Source of the DNA: Heliocidaris erythrogramma
Taxonomy: Eukaryota; Echinodermata; Echinoidea; Camarodonta; Echinometridae
Direction: 5' to 3'
Assembly: GCA_025617745.1 (NCBI GenBank)
Contig: CM046863.1
Location: 10,900,935-10,964,934 of the forward strand
DNA length: 64,000 bases
In this document: one piece after another, positions 1 through 11,618 of the stretch
Layout: every line of letters begins with the position of its first letter
How positions within the stretch are numbered: the stretch's first letter is position 1
Notes under the pieces: generated by a model
The model's database searches: none
What the model was told of the DNA's origin: nothing
What the model saw: only the letters and a program-made list of their open reading frames with translations
Program-made: the position numbers and the translations under genes

Positions 1-424
1 TCCAAACTGGCATTAAAAGAATTAGAAAACTCGCAGTTCTCTTTTCACCTTTCTTGGGCCCCCGGTTTTTTTTTTGGTAGACATGTTTTATAAAATCTCG
101 GGAAAATAGTTCGAAAATGTTCATTAGTGAGTGATATCTGATCTGATTAAAAATAAAACGCTCAGCCGTACCAGCCTTTACCAGAATTCATCATTTTCTG
201 TGATAGCTCATTCTAAATTAACAGCCTGATATTTGCAATGCATTTTCTTACAAGGTGTCCTCTTGTGCTCAAGCGCACTTTATTTGTTTTGGATGGTATT
301 ATTATGTTCCTTTAAAAATACATCATACTTTACATGTTTATAAAGACCTAATGTCGAAAATTCGTACATGAAAGCAACTCCACGTGGCGTCTTCACTTAT
401 TATCATGTGTTTTTATTCACTTAC
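1..424. other. Intron of the HNMT-like gene, AT-rich, nothing else seen
   Basis: No HNMT-like exon, TIR or tandem repeat is visible on either strand between the donor of exon 2 and the window edge. Confidence 0.5.
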
Positions 425-769
425 TGGGTAAGATGCATATAAAGAGTGCACCTCCTTCTGCCAAGGAATCGTGTAGTACACTCAGGGATTTAGTGAGATC
501 ATCGGTATAGTAGAGGGAGTGTACAAGGTGAATCAAATGAAATCTCTGCATAATCCTGTCGCTGCCACCCATCTTGGGCTCTAATTCCTGAATGTAATTG
601 TCGATTGTGTCTTTTCTCCATGTGAATGTCACGTTTGGTAGATCTCCTTTGTTTTCTTCCACCCGCTCTTTGAAATGAGACAGCTGAGATTCTGATGGTT
701 CGACAATGGTGGTATGGATTTCAGGAAAGACAGGCAACAGTTTCTTCATCATCATACAGTCGATATCTC
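425..769 (-). CDS. HNMT: Histamine N-methyltransferase-like gene, coding exon 2 (gene continues off the left edge)
   Basis: 345-nt exon opened by an ACACAG acceptor and closed by a GTAAGT donor (RC of 419-424). Joined to exon 1 in phase it reads GAGDIDCMMMKKLLPVFPEI, then TTIVEPSESQLSHFKERV, then NVTFTWRKDT and FHLIHLVHSLYYTDDL. These match the SAM-binding EVVEPS motif and the FIHMIQMLYYVKD stretch of vertebrate HNMT. The VEPS glutamate is the expected SAM-ribose ligand of class I methyltransferases (family knowledge). The stop that seems to follow at 417-419 lies in the intron. The remaining C-terminal, substrate-binding third is not in the window. Intron 1 (770-3301) is 2.5 kb and contains two transposon-like elements. 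Confidence 0.87.
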
Positions 770-874
770 CTGTGTGGTGAGAAAAAGATGTTTTAAGCTG
801 CATAATTACTTAACGTTTTACCCCACTCACACCACCAAACAAGATTCAAGTCGCTGCAGTGACAGTAATTGTTA

Positions 875-1889
875 TACCCCCCTTCCACGGAGCTTTCTGC
901 TCATCGGTCACTCGTCGGAAGCCAAGTTTTATTCTTCTGGTCACCCACTGAAGTGTATTGAATTATAGTCCTATGAATCCGATTTGTGCTGGTCGACTTT
1001 CAGGTCAGTGTCAGACGTGTCGGGCGTGATCCGATGAGGCGAGATCGTCCGATGAAGGAACTAAGCTCAGAGTTTAATCAGCCGCCGGACGCCATTTCCG
1101 GTCGCAAGGCGAGTCAGTGTCGGATAAGTGTCAGTCCGACGTGTGTCAGATTTCTTTTGCGCGCGGCTATCGGGCGTGTCCAGCCGACGTTCGATGACAG
1201 TCTATTGAGTGTCCAATGATTGGCAGTCATCGGACGCTCATCTGATTGTAATCTGCGGTCTGCCCGACGTGTTCGATAGCCGCCCGGCACAAATTCAACA
1301 CTCATCGGAGGGTAAACGATATTTTGCACCGTGCGATTACTATCCGTTGTGAAACGGAGGGTAATAGGTAAACTTAACTATCACCAGACACTCATCGCAT
1401 AACAAGTGGTGACATCTGACGGCCAACGGTCTATAAAAGGAGGGCGATCCCAGGGTCAGCCAACACTCGTGATTGACAGATTTTCATCGGACAATAACCG
1501 CGCTACAGTGCTTCACCAAGATCCTGCTTTTATATACAATTTCGAATTTTGGCGAAAAATCCGCCCAGTATCGGGTCAGTGTCCGACTACCCTCCGATTA
1601 CTAATCGATTGTCGGAAGTGTCGGGTTTGTGTCAGATTGCCCTCGAATTACCCGCAAACCGCAATCAGATGAAGCGGACGCCGCCGATGAAAATGGCTGA
1701 GAGATATCGAGCGGCTACCAGTCTTTCATCCGATTACCCCGATCAATGTAAATGCTGTATCAGATTTGCCAGAAAAGAGGGGCCCCAAAATACGCTTGTC
1801 AGCTCACATTTCATCGGAACTAATCGGAACGCTGAAATGTTCGCATTTTGGGATCAGATGAGCCTCCGATGGTCAGTGGAAGGGGGCTA
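875..1889. mobile_element. GC-rich foldback element in HNMT-like intron 1
   Basis: The block is much richer in CpG than its surroundings and is bounded by inverted ends: CCCCCTTCCAC near 878 and its complement GTGGAAGGGGG near 1876. Inside, the short words ATCGGA/TCCGAT, GTGTCGG and GTCAGTGTC recur on both strands in diverged form, giving many possible hairpins. No transposase is visible. Best read as a non-autonomous DNA transposon or foldback element; the exact ends and target duplication are uncertain. Confidence 0.5.
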
Positions 1890-1983
1890 GTAAGTCATTG
1901 AAACTCGGGTATCACAATTAACACGCGTTCAATTGGATGTCGGCGCGGACCTGTACTATAACGATTTCGTGTAACGATGAAAA

Positions 1984-2623
1984 TGTGACCCTCCACCACA
2001 AAACGACCAATAAGTCGCATTGGGAGTTTTAGAGTTAACAGCTGAAAATGTGGTTTTGGGTGGAAATTTTGATTTTAACTTTTTTGTATTTTCTGAAAGT
2101 CCATTTATTTATCTACCATCTGACAAAATTTCAGGTTAAAATACCTTGTCGAAATGTGTTTTTACTCTGATTCAAAATGACCATGATTTCCTGGACATTC
2201 AAACTCTGTGTTGTCAACTTGCTGGGATTGTACTTCACATCGCTTTTCTGGTATAGCTTAAAAACTGTGCACTGTCTGATATTCAAAATCTAAAGAAACA
2301 TAGAAATATATATATTCTGAAGGTATGGAAAGTTTCAACCCAATCCAATTAGTACTTCACAGTGTATGCTAGGGAGTTTTGACTCAACCTTTTGTGCAAC
2401 AAACAATAGGACACAGATTAGCGGCTCTTAAAATGGTCACTCTTCTTTAGAGCCCGTTTTCTCTATTGTTTTGGTCATTAGCCTGTTTGACACGTTGACA
2501 TTCTCATTGTAATTTGCAAGGGTTTGCTTAGTCCATACAAGACAAGTTATATATCATTTCTGTGTTGAAATATTAAAAACCCAAATTTCCGACTTATTGG
2601 TCGTTTTGTGGGGGAGGGTCACA
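1984..2623. mobile_element. 640-bp MITE with TGTGACC termini (copy 1)
   Basis: Terminal inverted repeats of about 35 bp: the left end starts TGTGACCCTCCACCACAAAA and the right end is its complement, both running on into the word CGACCAATAAGTCG. The interior is AT-rich without coding capacity. A second element of almost identical length with related ends lies at 32300-32937. It sits in intron 1 of the HNMT-like gene. Confidence 0.75.
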
Positions 2624-3301
2624 AATGATTGAAGTTATTCATATTCAAATTTTATATACCGTTTGATAAAAGGTCGTTCCTGACAACCTACAAAGTAAAG
2701 ATGGAGACAAGAGATTCACAATGTTGCTTATTTAAATAATCATTCATTTTCAACTACAAATGACGAACATCTTAAAAATGTGAAAACTGCTCATTTTTAT
2801 TCTATATTTTTGCATTCATTTATTCCGTTGTGGAAAAAATATCCAAATTTTAAGCCTGTCCGGGAGAGTGACTCATTTTTAAAATAGATTTGATCCATTA
2901 AAGTTACAATACTTAGGTTCCTGTCCTGTATGACTGATGTGATGTGACTGGAATTAATCATTCATGTACTAGTTACACTGATACCTTGCATGCTCCTTTA
3001 TTATATCTTGTAAAACAAGAAAATTCTGCAGCAGATCGTCTGGTGAGACGAATTCAAATGAAAACTGACGATAATTATTGGACAGTTATTTAACATAAAT
3101 TGATCATTGACCAACTTGAAATACAAACGACTAAATTTACTCCGACATTTGCATATTCCAGGATTCTCTGGACACACTTGAAGTGAAAATTGATGTCATT
3201 GAAAAAAGTGTTAAAATTTAAAACGTAAAAGATATTGTTAAATTGCACCTCAATATTTTTTTGAAAAAATACTCAAGATACTTCAAAACATGCAAACTCA
3301 C

Positions 3302-3500
3302 CAGCTCCACTCCCAATACCCAGTACTTTTAGTGGACCCTTTGTAAATATCCGTGAGGAAAGTCCCCTAACAACAACTTCATTAAACGTGTCTTCACTCC
3401 AGTTCCCAACAGGACCGCACTTGGTAGCATAACGTAGGTAGGTCTGGTGGGATGCCGAATAGTAGTCTAAATCATCCAATATGTTAGTCAGGTTTGCCAT
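3302..3500 (-). CDS. HNMT: Histamine N-methyltransferase-like gene, coding exon 1
   Basis: First coding exon (66 codons plus 1 nt) of an S-adenosylmethionine-dependent small-molecule methyltransferase. The family transfers a methyl group from SAM to the imidazole of histamine in the cytosol. Seen: start codon at 3500, an N-terminus with the YLRYA segment typical of this family, and the glycine-rich SAM-binding loop VLGIGSGAG at the 3' end, matching the vertebrate LSIGGGAGE. The exon ends at a clean GTGAGT donor (RC of 3296-3301) in phase 1, which fits exon 2 exactly. The loop continues into exon 2 as GDID. Substrate preference cannot be read from this; invertebrate members may methylate other amines. 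No promoter is recognisable; 3690-3780 upstream is a repeat fragment. Confidence 0.85.
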
Positions 3501-3689
3501 TTTAGACTGTCAGTTCCAGAAATTTTTGCTCTGTAATCACAGTCTGAATTTAGTCTCAGCGTTCTTGTAACCCGTCGATCGACTCTGAGTTTTCAGATAA
3601 TGCAAAAGCTTGACCTAAGTCGGTCCTGTCACACACGAGTGACTCTGCTTCAAAGGAACGGTCCAACCTGGTATTGAGTTGACAAATGT

Positions 3690-3782
3690 GAGAGAAGCAG
3701 GTCAGTGAAAGTTGAAGCAAAACCCTATAAGAAATAAGAGATTCATTATTTTTGTAGTTATTATCAATCAAACTAAGACTAC
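3690..3782. repeat. Fragment of a dispersed repeat (GTGAAAGTTTGA family)
   Basis: Resembles 12135-12210 and 59482-59570: GTGAAAGTTGAAGCAAAAC, then a run like ATAAGAAA, then a T-rich stretch and CAATCAAACT. The 12.1-kb relative begins with TTTAAAGGGAAATCCAACC, suggesting the 5' part of a TTAA-targeting element. Only a partial copy is seen here. Confidence 0.45.
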
Positions 3783-4510
3783 GAGACCCCTTTCCATTTG
3801 CTATGTACCCCCCCCCCCCCCCAAGAAAAAAAAATCGTTAAATATATATTTTAGAAAATAATTGATCCTTCATGAACCCTAGATATAATAATTGCAATTA
3901 TGGTTTTACACAAGAAAATATATATTCCTCTGTTGGAATTAGGATTTGCCCTTATATTTTATGTAGATGACTTTTTTTTGCAAATTACATAAAGTTACCG
4001 CTAAAACAGATATTTAAAGGTTGTTGAATTTAGTAAACAAGGTTTTCATTAATGTTCAATACATTTTCTTTTTAATTCAGAGTGGTTCTGTAGTAAAACC
4101 AGGAGTGGAGGGATATTTCGATTAGAATAGTCGTATCTGCCTGACCTAGCAGCGTACACAGTGCATCGCGTCTCGGTTTGGTGATGATACGTGTGTAGGG
4201 CCGTGTTTAGATCCTCGCCCAAGTGTTGTGTTTCACCCGAGTTTGTCTTGGGGAAAAGTGAGTTGTTTTCCTTGAATTAAGGAGTTAAAAAACGTTGATA
4301 TTTGATCTAAAGCAAATATTAAAGATTCTGAATGCATTTCTAAAATATGATTAATGGCATTGAGGAAAAGAAAAAAATAAGCGATTTCTGGACAAGAAAG
4401 TATTTTACTTTAAATTTGATTAGTAATGTAAGAGACAGAACGTGATAAACTTATATGCTAACAGTTAAAATTTACTAGAGTGGTATAAATTCGGTCATTT
4501 ATAGGGATAT
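3783..4510. other. Intergenic, AT-rich; no gene recognised
   Basis: Holds a poly(C) run near 3810 and a moderately GC-rich stretch at about 4090-4260 ending near a GTGAGT. The latter could be an untranslated exon of a plus-strand gene, but nothing else supports that. Confidence 0.3.
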
Positions 4511-5214
4511 TACACTGGACAGAATGTGTGTTAAAATGGCATTAAACTGGCAAAACTTGAACAGCGCCACCTTACAGTAACTGCTAAATTGAGATTATAA
4601 TTTGGAAATTAATTGCATTTTATTTCGAATTTTGACCAACAACTGTTTGAAAAATAGGCACATTTTTATATTTCAAAATATTATTTTTGATGTGCACATG
4701 AAGAGCTTACTTGCAAAAGGCCCTAAATCCATTTTTTATCATATGGCACTTTTTTATATGCCTTAATAGACATTGACCATGTGCATCAAACTGGCTATAT
4801 TTCAACTTCTAAAAGTTTCAGGAAGTTTGTTAAAAAATGAGATGAAAATTATGTTTTCTTTCAAAAGGCCCTAAATCCAAAACACTTTTCTTGCAAAAAG
4901 CCCTATATCCATTTATCTATCCTTCATCCTGATTGGCTGAGAGAATAGCTTTTTTGGCATGAATGACCAAACACGCGTCTCCACACAACCATCTATCCAG
5001 AGACTCTGTGTGAGAATCTTTTCATTTTTTTGACTTTTTTTATGGGAATTAAATACACAAAATTTCTTCGTTTATCAAGATCTTGAAAATTACTACAACA
5101 ATGGAGCTTGCAGATATAACCAACAATCCCAGAAAAAGAAAGCAAAATGAAAGTAAGTGGCAGAGAAATATGTGATATTGAAAAAGGTTCAGCAGATGTG
5201 GTTAACTCTAATGA

Positions 5215-5600
5215 CATGAATAATACAGCCATGACAAAGATGATGGTGATGATGCTACTGTTAGGGATGGTGATGTTGATGATGACAGTGATAAATGTGA
5301 TGATGGTAGAAATGGTGATAGAGATAATGATAATAGTGATGGCAATGATAATGGCGATAAAGATATTATTACGATCACCATAATGACGATGATGATGATG
5401 ACGGTTATGATGGTGATGATAATGGCAATAATGATGATAACAACAATGATGATGTTGGTTATGATGATGTTGATGCTGATTTCATTCATGTGTATGATGG
5501 TGTGATGCTGAATGTTCTGATGATGGTAATGGTGTGATGACGATGGCATTTGCACTGGTGATAATGATGGTATTGGTTAGGTGATGTGATGTTGATTATG
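5215..5600. repeat. Degenerate (GAT)n microsatellite
   Basis: Long run of GAT/GATGGT-type triplets with interruptions. Met/Ile-rich or His-rich reading frames through it on either strand are artefacts of the triplet repeat. Confidence 0.9.
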
Positions 5601-5629
5601 ATGATGCATTCTACTCTGGATACAGTAGA

Positions 5630-5930
5630 TATTGCTTTTATCTTGAGCAAATCTGCTTTATTAAGGGCAGATAATGACTGGCTACTGTCATTAAACAATA
5701 CAAATTATCTTTGGAATCGACTTAAAATTGTTGCTATATCAGGCAAGGTCTATCCTAGCAAAGCAAATATTTTATGCAGTTATCTAGAGCAAGTCTGCTT
5801 TATTTTTAAGGTCAGATGAAGTTCGATAAGTCACCCCCAATTATCTTTTAATTTTAAATTTTGATTGATTTTATATTGTTGCTATATCAGGCAAGGTTTA
5901 TCATAACCCATTGAACACTTTAGGCAGATG
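5630..5930. repeat. Short tandem duplication, unit about 120-150 bp
   Basis: The words ATTGTTGCTATATCAGGCAA (near 5728 and 5876) and AGCAAGTCTGCTTTATT / AGCAAATCTGCTTTATT (near 5646 and 5788) recur in order. Two diverged copies; no coding signal. Confidence 0.55.
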
Positions 5931-6656
5931 GAGCAGCACAAGAGGTTAGGGGAACAAGGGCGGTGGATTTTGGGTTCATTAGAAAAAAAATTTAATGTGT
6001 AAATTACTATTATCATTCAAGACTTTTCTTGCAAAAGGCCCTAAATCCCACTTTTCTTGCAAAAGGCCCTAAATCCAAAAAAATAATAAATATAGAAAAT
6101 CATATAAAAAGTTTGACGGCCGCAGGATTTTTTTAATTGTGATTATTGTTACCTGTGGTGATGTCTCTTAAACATACATGAAAATCTTCTTGAATGAAAT
6201 CATAGAACTGTGTGAAACAAAAAATCTCAATTTACTAAGAAGTAGGTAAAGTGGATTTAGGGCCTTTTGCAAGAAAACTCTTCACATGTGGAAAATTGTC
6301 TACACATACATTCTAAGCTTCTACAAAGTAGAATGGGGTTTGATGGGAAAATTAGAGGCACAGACACTGTTCAAATCCTGTTGAAAGACGGCGCCATTAG
6401 GAGCTTCGATTTACTGTCACTTTAAAGGTTACGTTGTTGTGAAGGCAAAGGTTAGTTCGATTTATAGCTTAGCTAGAGCCGGGATAATATTGGAGAGCCT
6501 TGAGTACCTTGTATGATGGATATGAGCGCCAAAAATAACATCATTATAATAATATTATTAATAAAAAACACACACCGGAGGATTTCCCCCGCTGCAGATC
6601 ATATTCCATCTTTGAATCCATAAAGCCCTCTAGACGCTATCTCAATACTTTCTCTT

Positions 6657-6660
<4 letters not shown>

Positions 6661-6687
<27 letters not shown>

Positions 6688-6689
6688 GT
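6661..6689. repeat. Poly(G) tract, nearly 30 bp
   Basis: An almost uninterrupted G run following a CTCTTAAAGAG palindrome. One of many long G/C homopolymers in the window. Confidence 0.9.
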
Positions 6690-7029
6690 CACTTGATTTC
6701 CAATCCCCATGGAGTCATGTCAGTGATCAGTTGTTTACGAGTGAATACCAATTGCTCTCTCTCTCTCTTTCCCAAAGAGTGAATTTAGAATTATAGAGAC
6801 CGCAAGAAGAACAGTAATATTACTGATGTGGCTACACTGATGTGGCTACACTGATGTGGTTACACGTCAGTGGTCACTGTTTTTTGTTAGAGAGAGTGGG
6901 GAAGGATACGTCCACTTTAGCAGGATACCGACTGAAAATTTAATGTTTTTTTTTAACATCCTCCAAATCACGGGAAGTTCCCCGAACGCCCTTTACATTA
7001 ACGCACACACAGTTCACAGCTAATCTAAT

Positions 7030-7365
7030 ATAATTAATTTGCTAAGGCCACGCAGGGGGTCCCGGGCCCGCCCCGATTGACTTTGCACGCGTTGCAGGAG
7101 GGGGTCCGAATGACTCTATAAAATGTTTTCCCGCTGCCCGCCGCGAGCCGCCTTCCGTCCCGAACGGTCGGCATGTCCGCACGCATGTGCAACGTCGCAC
7201 TTCGCGTTGTACGACGACGTCGCGTTGGCAGCAGGTGAGCGATCTCCTGAACGACCAAATCCCATTGGCCCGCGTGCTTTGCCTCACCGTCGACCGAATC
7301 AGACGACGATTGCGCGTGCGTCCGGCGAACGGTACGTAGTGCAGACTCTGTAGCTCTCACCGGGG
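7030..7365. other. CpG-dense GC-rich block, possible promoter or old transposon
   Basis: An isolated 330-bp CpG-rich block in AT-rich DNA. On plus it has TATAAAA at about 7117; on minus a CCAAT motif near 7262. Open frames on both strands reflect base composition and match no family I recognise. The block could be an unmethylated promoter, but similar GC-rich blocks at 0.9-1.9 kb and 53.75 kb look transposon-derived, so I do not call a gene. Confidence 0.35.
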
Positions 7366-7386
7366 AAACCCACGTAAGAAAATTAA

Positions 7387-8290
7387 AGGAGAATTAACCC
7401 CTGAGTACAAATTTACTTATATTGAAAGGTGTAATATATTCCTACTTATTGGCCTAAATCATTTTCTAATAAGATATTAGAAAAGGGTATAAATAAAGAT
7501 ATTCCAACACCCGGTATCGTCTCCTACTCATTTACATGGGGGCTGCCATTTTCTTGCTGATTTGGATTTGTACATGAACCATTGAGAAATTTTCCGGTCA
7601 GGAAGATATTTTGAATCCAAGACCTAAATTGATTTTCTTCATTACCTAAAATCCCATATGTGACGAAAAATATAAAGTGGGTGTTTACATGATTTATAAA
7701 AATTAAATCTTTATAATGATACTTTTAAATTGTCTGGTTTTGCTTAACAAAAATCTATTTTCTTGGGTTTGCCAAACAGAGCAGAACATAATATATGCAG
7801 CATGCATTCTGACTTTTGAAGTCCCATTATCCGAAAACAGGTGAATGCATAGTTTGCCGCTATAGATGCTCAGGGAAGAAGCATTCATAAAATTTGAATT
7901 AATTTGCTCCGTCCATTGCGTCACAGTATCTAGAAAATAGATTTATATTAAGCGAATATCGATTTTCAACAGAAATATATAAGGAAATCTTCAGTTTAAA
8001 AATAAATTGACATATCTATTCTATATTTTTAATCTCAAATGGGTTTTTAATTTTGAAAAAGGCAATTGGGCATTTGGATTAAGAAAATCTTCTTGTACAC
8101 ATAAAAAAATGGCAGCCCCCATGTATTGCTAGCAGACGATACATATTGCTAGCAGATGATAAATTTTGCTCAGAAAATCTTGATTCGTATCGATCTCGTA
8201 TATTTTGACGCGAAGCCATATAGTCTAACAAGTGGGAATAAATAACACCTTTGATCACTATCGTCTTTATTGTTTGAGGTTAATTCTCCT
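7387..8290 (-). mobile_element. TTAA-flanked 904-bp MITE/foldback, copy 1
   Basis: Starts AGGAGAATTAA and ends TTAATTCTCCT, flanked on both sides by TTAA (7383-7386 and 8291-8294). TTAA target duplication is the signature of the piggyBac and Kolobok superfamilies. The arms carry CATGGGGGCTGCCATTTT (7535) and its complement (8106). No transposase. The element at 14015-14914 is the same family in the opposite orientation, including the shared word GCTAGCAATATGTATCGTCT. Confidence 0.85.
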
Positions 8291-8294
8291 TTAA

Positions 8295-8800
8295 TATGCC
8301 ATGGGTATGTTCAATAGAGGTCCGTGATACGTACGTACGATTTGTATCATAGTCCACTTTGTGATTAGTATACCATGAAGGAGCAGCACCCACCAGACTG
8401 CGGGGCAATCTCAATGCAAGCTAGCTCAATGTATGCGGCGCGATTGCATATCCATCGAACCATATACTAGACGGGCTTACGATACAAACAATACACTGCT
8501 GCACAGCACCCAATATGAGTATAGTATTTGTTGGCTCTGTTCTCCCTGTTCGATCTGTATTTAGTTAAAACTGATTACATTCTTCTTTACAATGCTGGTA
8601 ATCTGTCATGGCAGCGCCCACAGTCTGAGGCTGAGCTGTAGTAGTAGTACGGCTTGGCTGGTTGAACTCCCAGCGAAATGTCTAGCAGTAAATACCTTAC
8701 TGAGCGCTGATTATTTAAAGATTGAAAATTGTATACCGTACTTACCATTTTTTTTTTTTACTACAGTTAACATTTGACGATGAATTTATCCTACCGTATG
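8295..8800. other. Intergenic, no feature recognised
   Basis: Unique-looking sequence without splice-supported coding signal, TIRs or tandem repeats. Confidence 0.3.
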
Positions 8801-8808
8801 TCAGAGCA

Positions 8809-9078
8809 GTGGCATACGCAGGATTTTTTAAAGGGGGTTGTTTTTACTCCCAAATTCTTTGACAAGCCAAAAAAAAAAGGTTATCAGTATTTATTATTTT
8901 ATTTACTTTTTATTTATTTATTTATTTTCTTTTCTTTTTTTTTTTTGGGGGGGGGGTCTTTTTTATTCAAAAATTATCTGACAAACAAAAAAATAAATAA
9001 AAAGTTATCAGGAATTCTAAGTGGGGTGTTTTACCTTCAAATAACACCAAAACACCCCCTTGGTACGCGCATGTGTCA
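8809..9078. mobile_element. Dispersed MITE-like element with GTGGCATACGCAGG end
   Basis: The left end CAGTGGCATACGCAGGA and the right end CCCCCTTGGTACGCGCATGTG-type complement form weak inverted termini around a T-rich and G-rich centre. The pattern of a variable-distance poly(T)/poly(G) centre between such ends is common in marine invertebrate repeats. The copy is old and its ends are approximate. Confidence 0.45.
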
Positions 9079-9529
9079 GAGTAGATTCTATACTTCAATT
9101 ATTTTAAAGCCCCCACTTGGTTTCTTATTTTCAATACACCTGAATTCAATTTCTATTCGATGGTAAATTCATCTTATTTGAGTATATTCTACATCTATAT
9201 TGTTTCTTTAAAAAAAAAATGTCCATGAATATTACCAGTTTGAGGGGCAAATATGCTAGGAGCGTTATTCCAAGTCATGTGCGTAAATATAGCGGGCAGG
9301 GGGTGGGGAAATGTGAATGCATCATTCTTTTTTTTTCATTGTAGAAACATAAACTCACAGTGTATATAGCATGATAAGGCCTGTAGGCAGTGTAGGGCAT
9401 GACAGGGCCTGCCTTCACCATCCACCATGGTTTGTGAGGGAGGGGGCCCAATATTCGGAAATTCATACTTCTATTTTTTAATACTTTTAATGTGTATTGT
9501 AGGATGTGATTCAACGCATTTATCTCTAT

Positions 9530-9655
9530 TCCACTCTCTCTCTCTCTCTTTTTCTGTTATGTTTATATTCTCTACATCCATTTCTCTCTCTTCCTATCTG
9601 TCTACCACCACTCTCTCTCTCTCTCTCTCTCTCTCCCTCTCTCTCCCTCCCCCTT
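9530..9655. repeat. (CT)n microsatellite
   Basis: Long CT runs with interruptions; a second, shorter CT-rich block follows at about 9893-9970. Confidence 0.9.
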
Positions 9656-10392
9656 TATGTCATAAAGATATCTAACATAGAATTAAAATATATTTTGTAC
9701 ATTACATAACATTAAACAAAATTGTTAACCGAGTATGTGGGTATGTTTGACAGAGTAATTGTGATCATGAGCACGTATGCGTGATAATTTCATTAACAAA
9801 AAAAATAATAAATAAACTCACAAGAATGTACGCATCGATTGTGCAATGTAAAAAGTGAACCCGTGGATTTCCACGGGTCCCGCTAGTATTATCTCCCTAT
9901 CCCCCTCTCTCTCTTGCATCCTCTCACTCGCCCCTTCTCTCTATCGATCCTTTCCCTCCTATTTCTCTTACTCTTTCTTAAATCACGTGTTCCACATCCC
10001 AATCATGATAATAATTTCCAATAATTTTTATGTGTAAATGAAAAGTAAAACGCGGCTTAACCCATACGCACAAACAACAAATCTTGTATCGCTCAACATT
10101 CTCTAAACTTACATATTTATGCACACTCATATAACGTAACTTTCATTACGTTAAATCTGCCTCTCGAGATTGAATCAAGAAAACGATATTACAATTCCTT
10201 TATAAAGTATATATTTTTATATATTTCAAAGTGACAGGCGCAGTGAAAATGTATTTGATATCTACTTTAAGTAAAGGCATGCATATTAGTAAGCGTGGGA
10301 ATTACGTGGAGAGCTTTTTTCTGTCTTAAAACACATTTGCGATTTATGCAAGCGTATTGTGTACGGGAGCTTTTTTCTGAAAAGCAAAAAAA

Positions 10393-10720
10393 AAAGGGGG
10401 TGTAGAGCCCACAAATATAAAAATCAACCACAAATGTAAAAATCAACCACAAACGTAAAAATAACCACAAATGTAAATACATTGCATCCGCAAATGTCAA
10501 AATAACCAGAAATATAATAACATGTCAACCACAAGTGTAAAAATAACCACAAATGTAAACAAAAAAAAAGGACCTACAAATGTGAAAATCGGTTTAACCA
10601 AAAATGTAAAAGCATTTCGCCTACAAATGTAAAAATTTCCATTTTTACCACAAATTTCATAACATGTCGACCGCAAATGTAAAAACTCATTGCTTGCATA
10701 TTGCATCCATGTTAGGTAAG
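10393..10720 (-). repeat. Minisatellite ACCACAAATGTAAAAATA, long version
   Basis: About fifteen diverged units of roughly 18-20 bp (CCACAAATGTAAAAAT and variants). Read on the minus strand it starts TGCAAGCAATGAGTTTTTAC and ends GGGCTCTACA. The same start and end words bound a shorter copy on the plus strand at 24378-24550, so the two are one element family differing in repeat number. A few stray units follow at 10793-10830. Confidence 0.85.
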
Positions 10721-11139
10721 TTATTATGAGATGTATGCGTGTGTGTGTGGTTTTCCTGACCATTAAAATCCCTAAAATATTGAAACACCCTTAACCACAA
10801 ATGTCAAAACATGTCAAACGCAAATGTTAAAAAATAAAATAAACTAGTGGTTTACTCGTGGTTTCCCTTTTTATGATCAGTTTAAAGAGACGGGGATAGA
10901 GGAGCTGATCATAAGCTGAGCTACAAGACCGAAGTGCGCAAGCACGTGGACTTTGCCGAAGGCTCATCTTCGAAGCGAACGGTTGGCCTATATCACAGGA
11001 CACAGAGATTTGTTTGATATCAAACTAGGGGCCTGTAACGATCAATTGTAAATCTTCAGTACATAATTTGCCATAGACTTTATTGATTGTATCTCTTTAT
11101 GTTACATTTCCCAGCAGGTGCCGCGGAACGTCTTGGAAA

Positions 11140-11345
11140 GTGGAGGGGCTTAGTGGGAGGGGGGGGGGGGGCTGCGCAGGGCTTCCACTTTCGACGAAAT
11201 TTCTTTCAGGAAAAATAAGGAATTTTGAAAGTGTCAAGGAAATCATTAAGGAAGTTGAAAAATTAAAGGAAATTCAAGGAAAATTTGAAGAAATATCCAG
11301 GAAAATCAAAGAAAATTTAAGGAAATACTGGAAAGTGAAAATTAA
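11140..11345. repeat. G-run plus degenerate AAGGAAAT-type repeat
   Basis: A G-rich tract (about 11157-11170) is followed by purine-rich words such as AAGGAAATTCAAGGAAAAT. It yields a Lys/Glu-rich frame that I regard as low-complexity, not a gene. Confidence 0.5.
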
Positions 11346-11375
11346 AGTAAAATATTCAATTAGCCTGATCCATAG

Positions 11376-11618
11376 GCCCGTATTCTGAACTCCGGTTTAA
11401 CTTAAACTCCAGTCTAAGTTAAACCAGAGCTTTAATCAAAACGGACTAAAACCAGTCTAAATTTCTGTACAAAGTTAAGCCATACTAGACCCGAGTTTAA
11501 GTTAAACCGGATTTCAGAATGTAATTTTCCAAAACTATGGTTCAAAGGGCAGTTTTAGACTGAGTTTAAACCACACTTAGACCGCGGTTTAAGTTAAACC
11601 GGAGTTCAGAATACGGGC
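11376..11618. mobile_element. 243-bp palindromic MITE with CATAG target duplication
   Basis: Ends GCCCGTATTCTGAACTCCGG and its exact complement, with at least 32 bp of perfect TIR and further internal complementarity (GTTTAAGTTAAACC words). CATAG is directly repeated at 11371-11375 and 11619-11623, a convincing 5-bp target duplication. No coding capacity. Confidence 0.9.

Larger units (their letters stand above)
4711..6272. repeat. Region with six copies of the word TTGCAAAAGGCCCTAAATCC
   Basis: Near-identical 20-bp copies occur at 4711, 4862 (lacking the first two bases), 4891 (diverged), 6029 and 6057 on the plus strand, and one in inverted orientation at 6253-6272. They frame a GAT-rich microsatellite and a short tandem duplication. 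This may be a degenerate minisatellite or the subterminal repeats of an old DNA transposon; the outer ends were not found. Confidence 0.6.

Noticed and set aside
417-803. Single-exon reading of the HNMT-like frame
   Set aside because: A perfect donor and acceptor lie inside it, and the first and last residues of the open frame are intronic.
5147-5555. Met/Ile-rich frames on both strands
   Set aside because: Products of the (GAT)n microsatellite.
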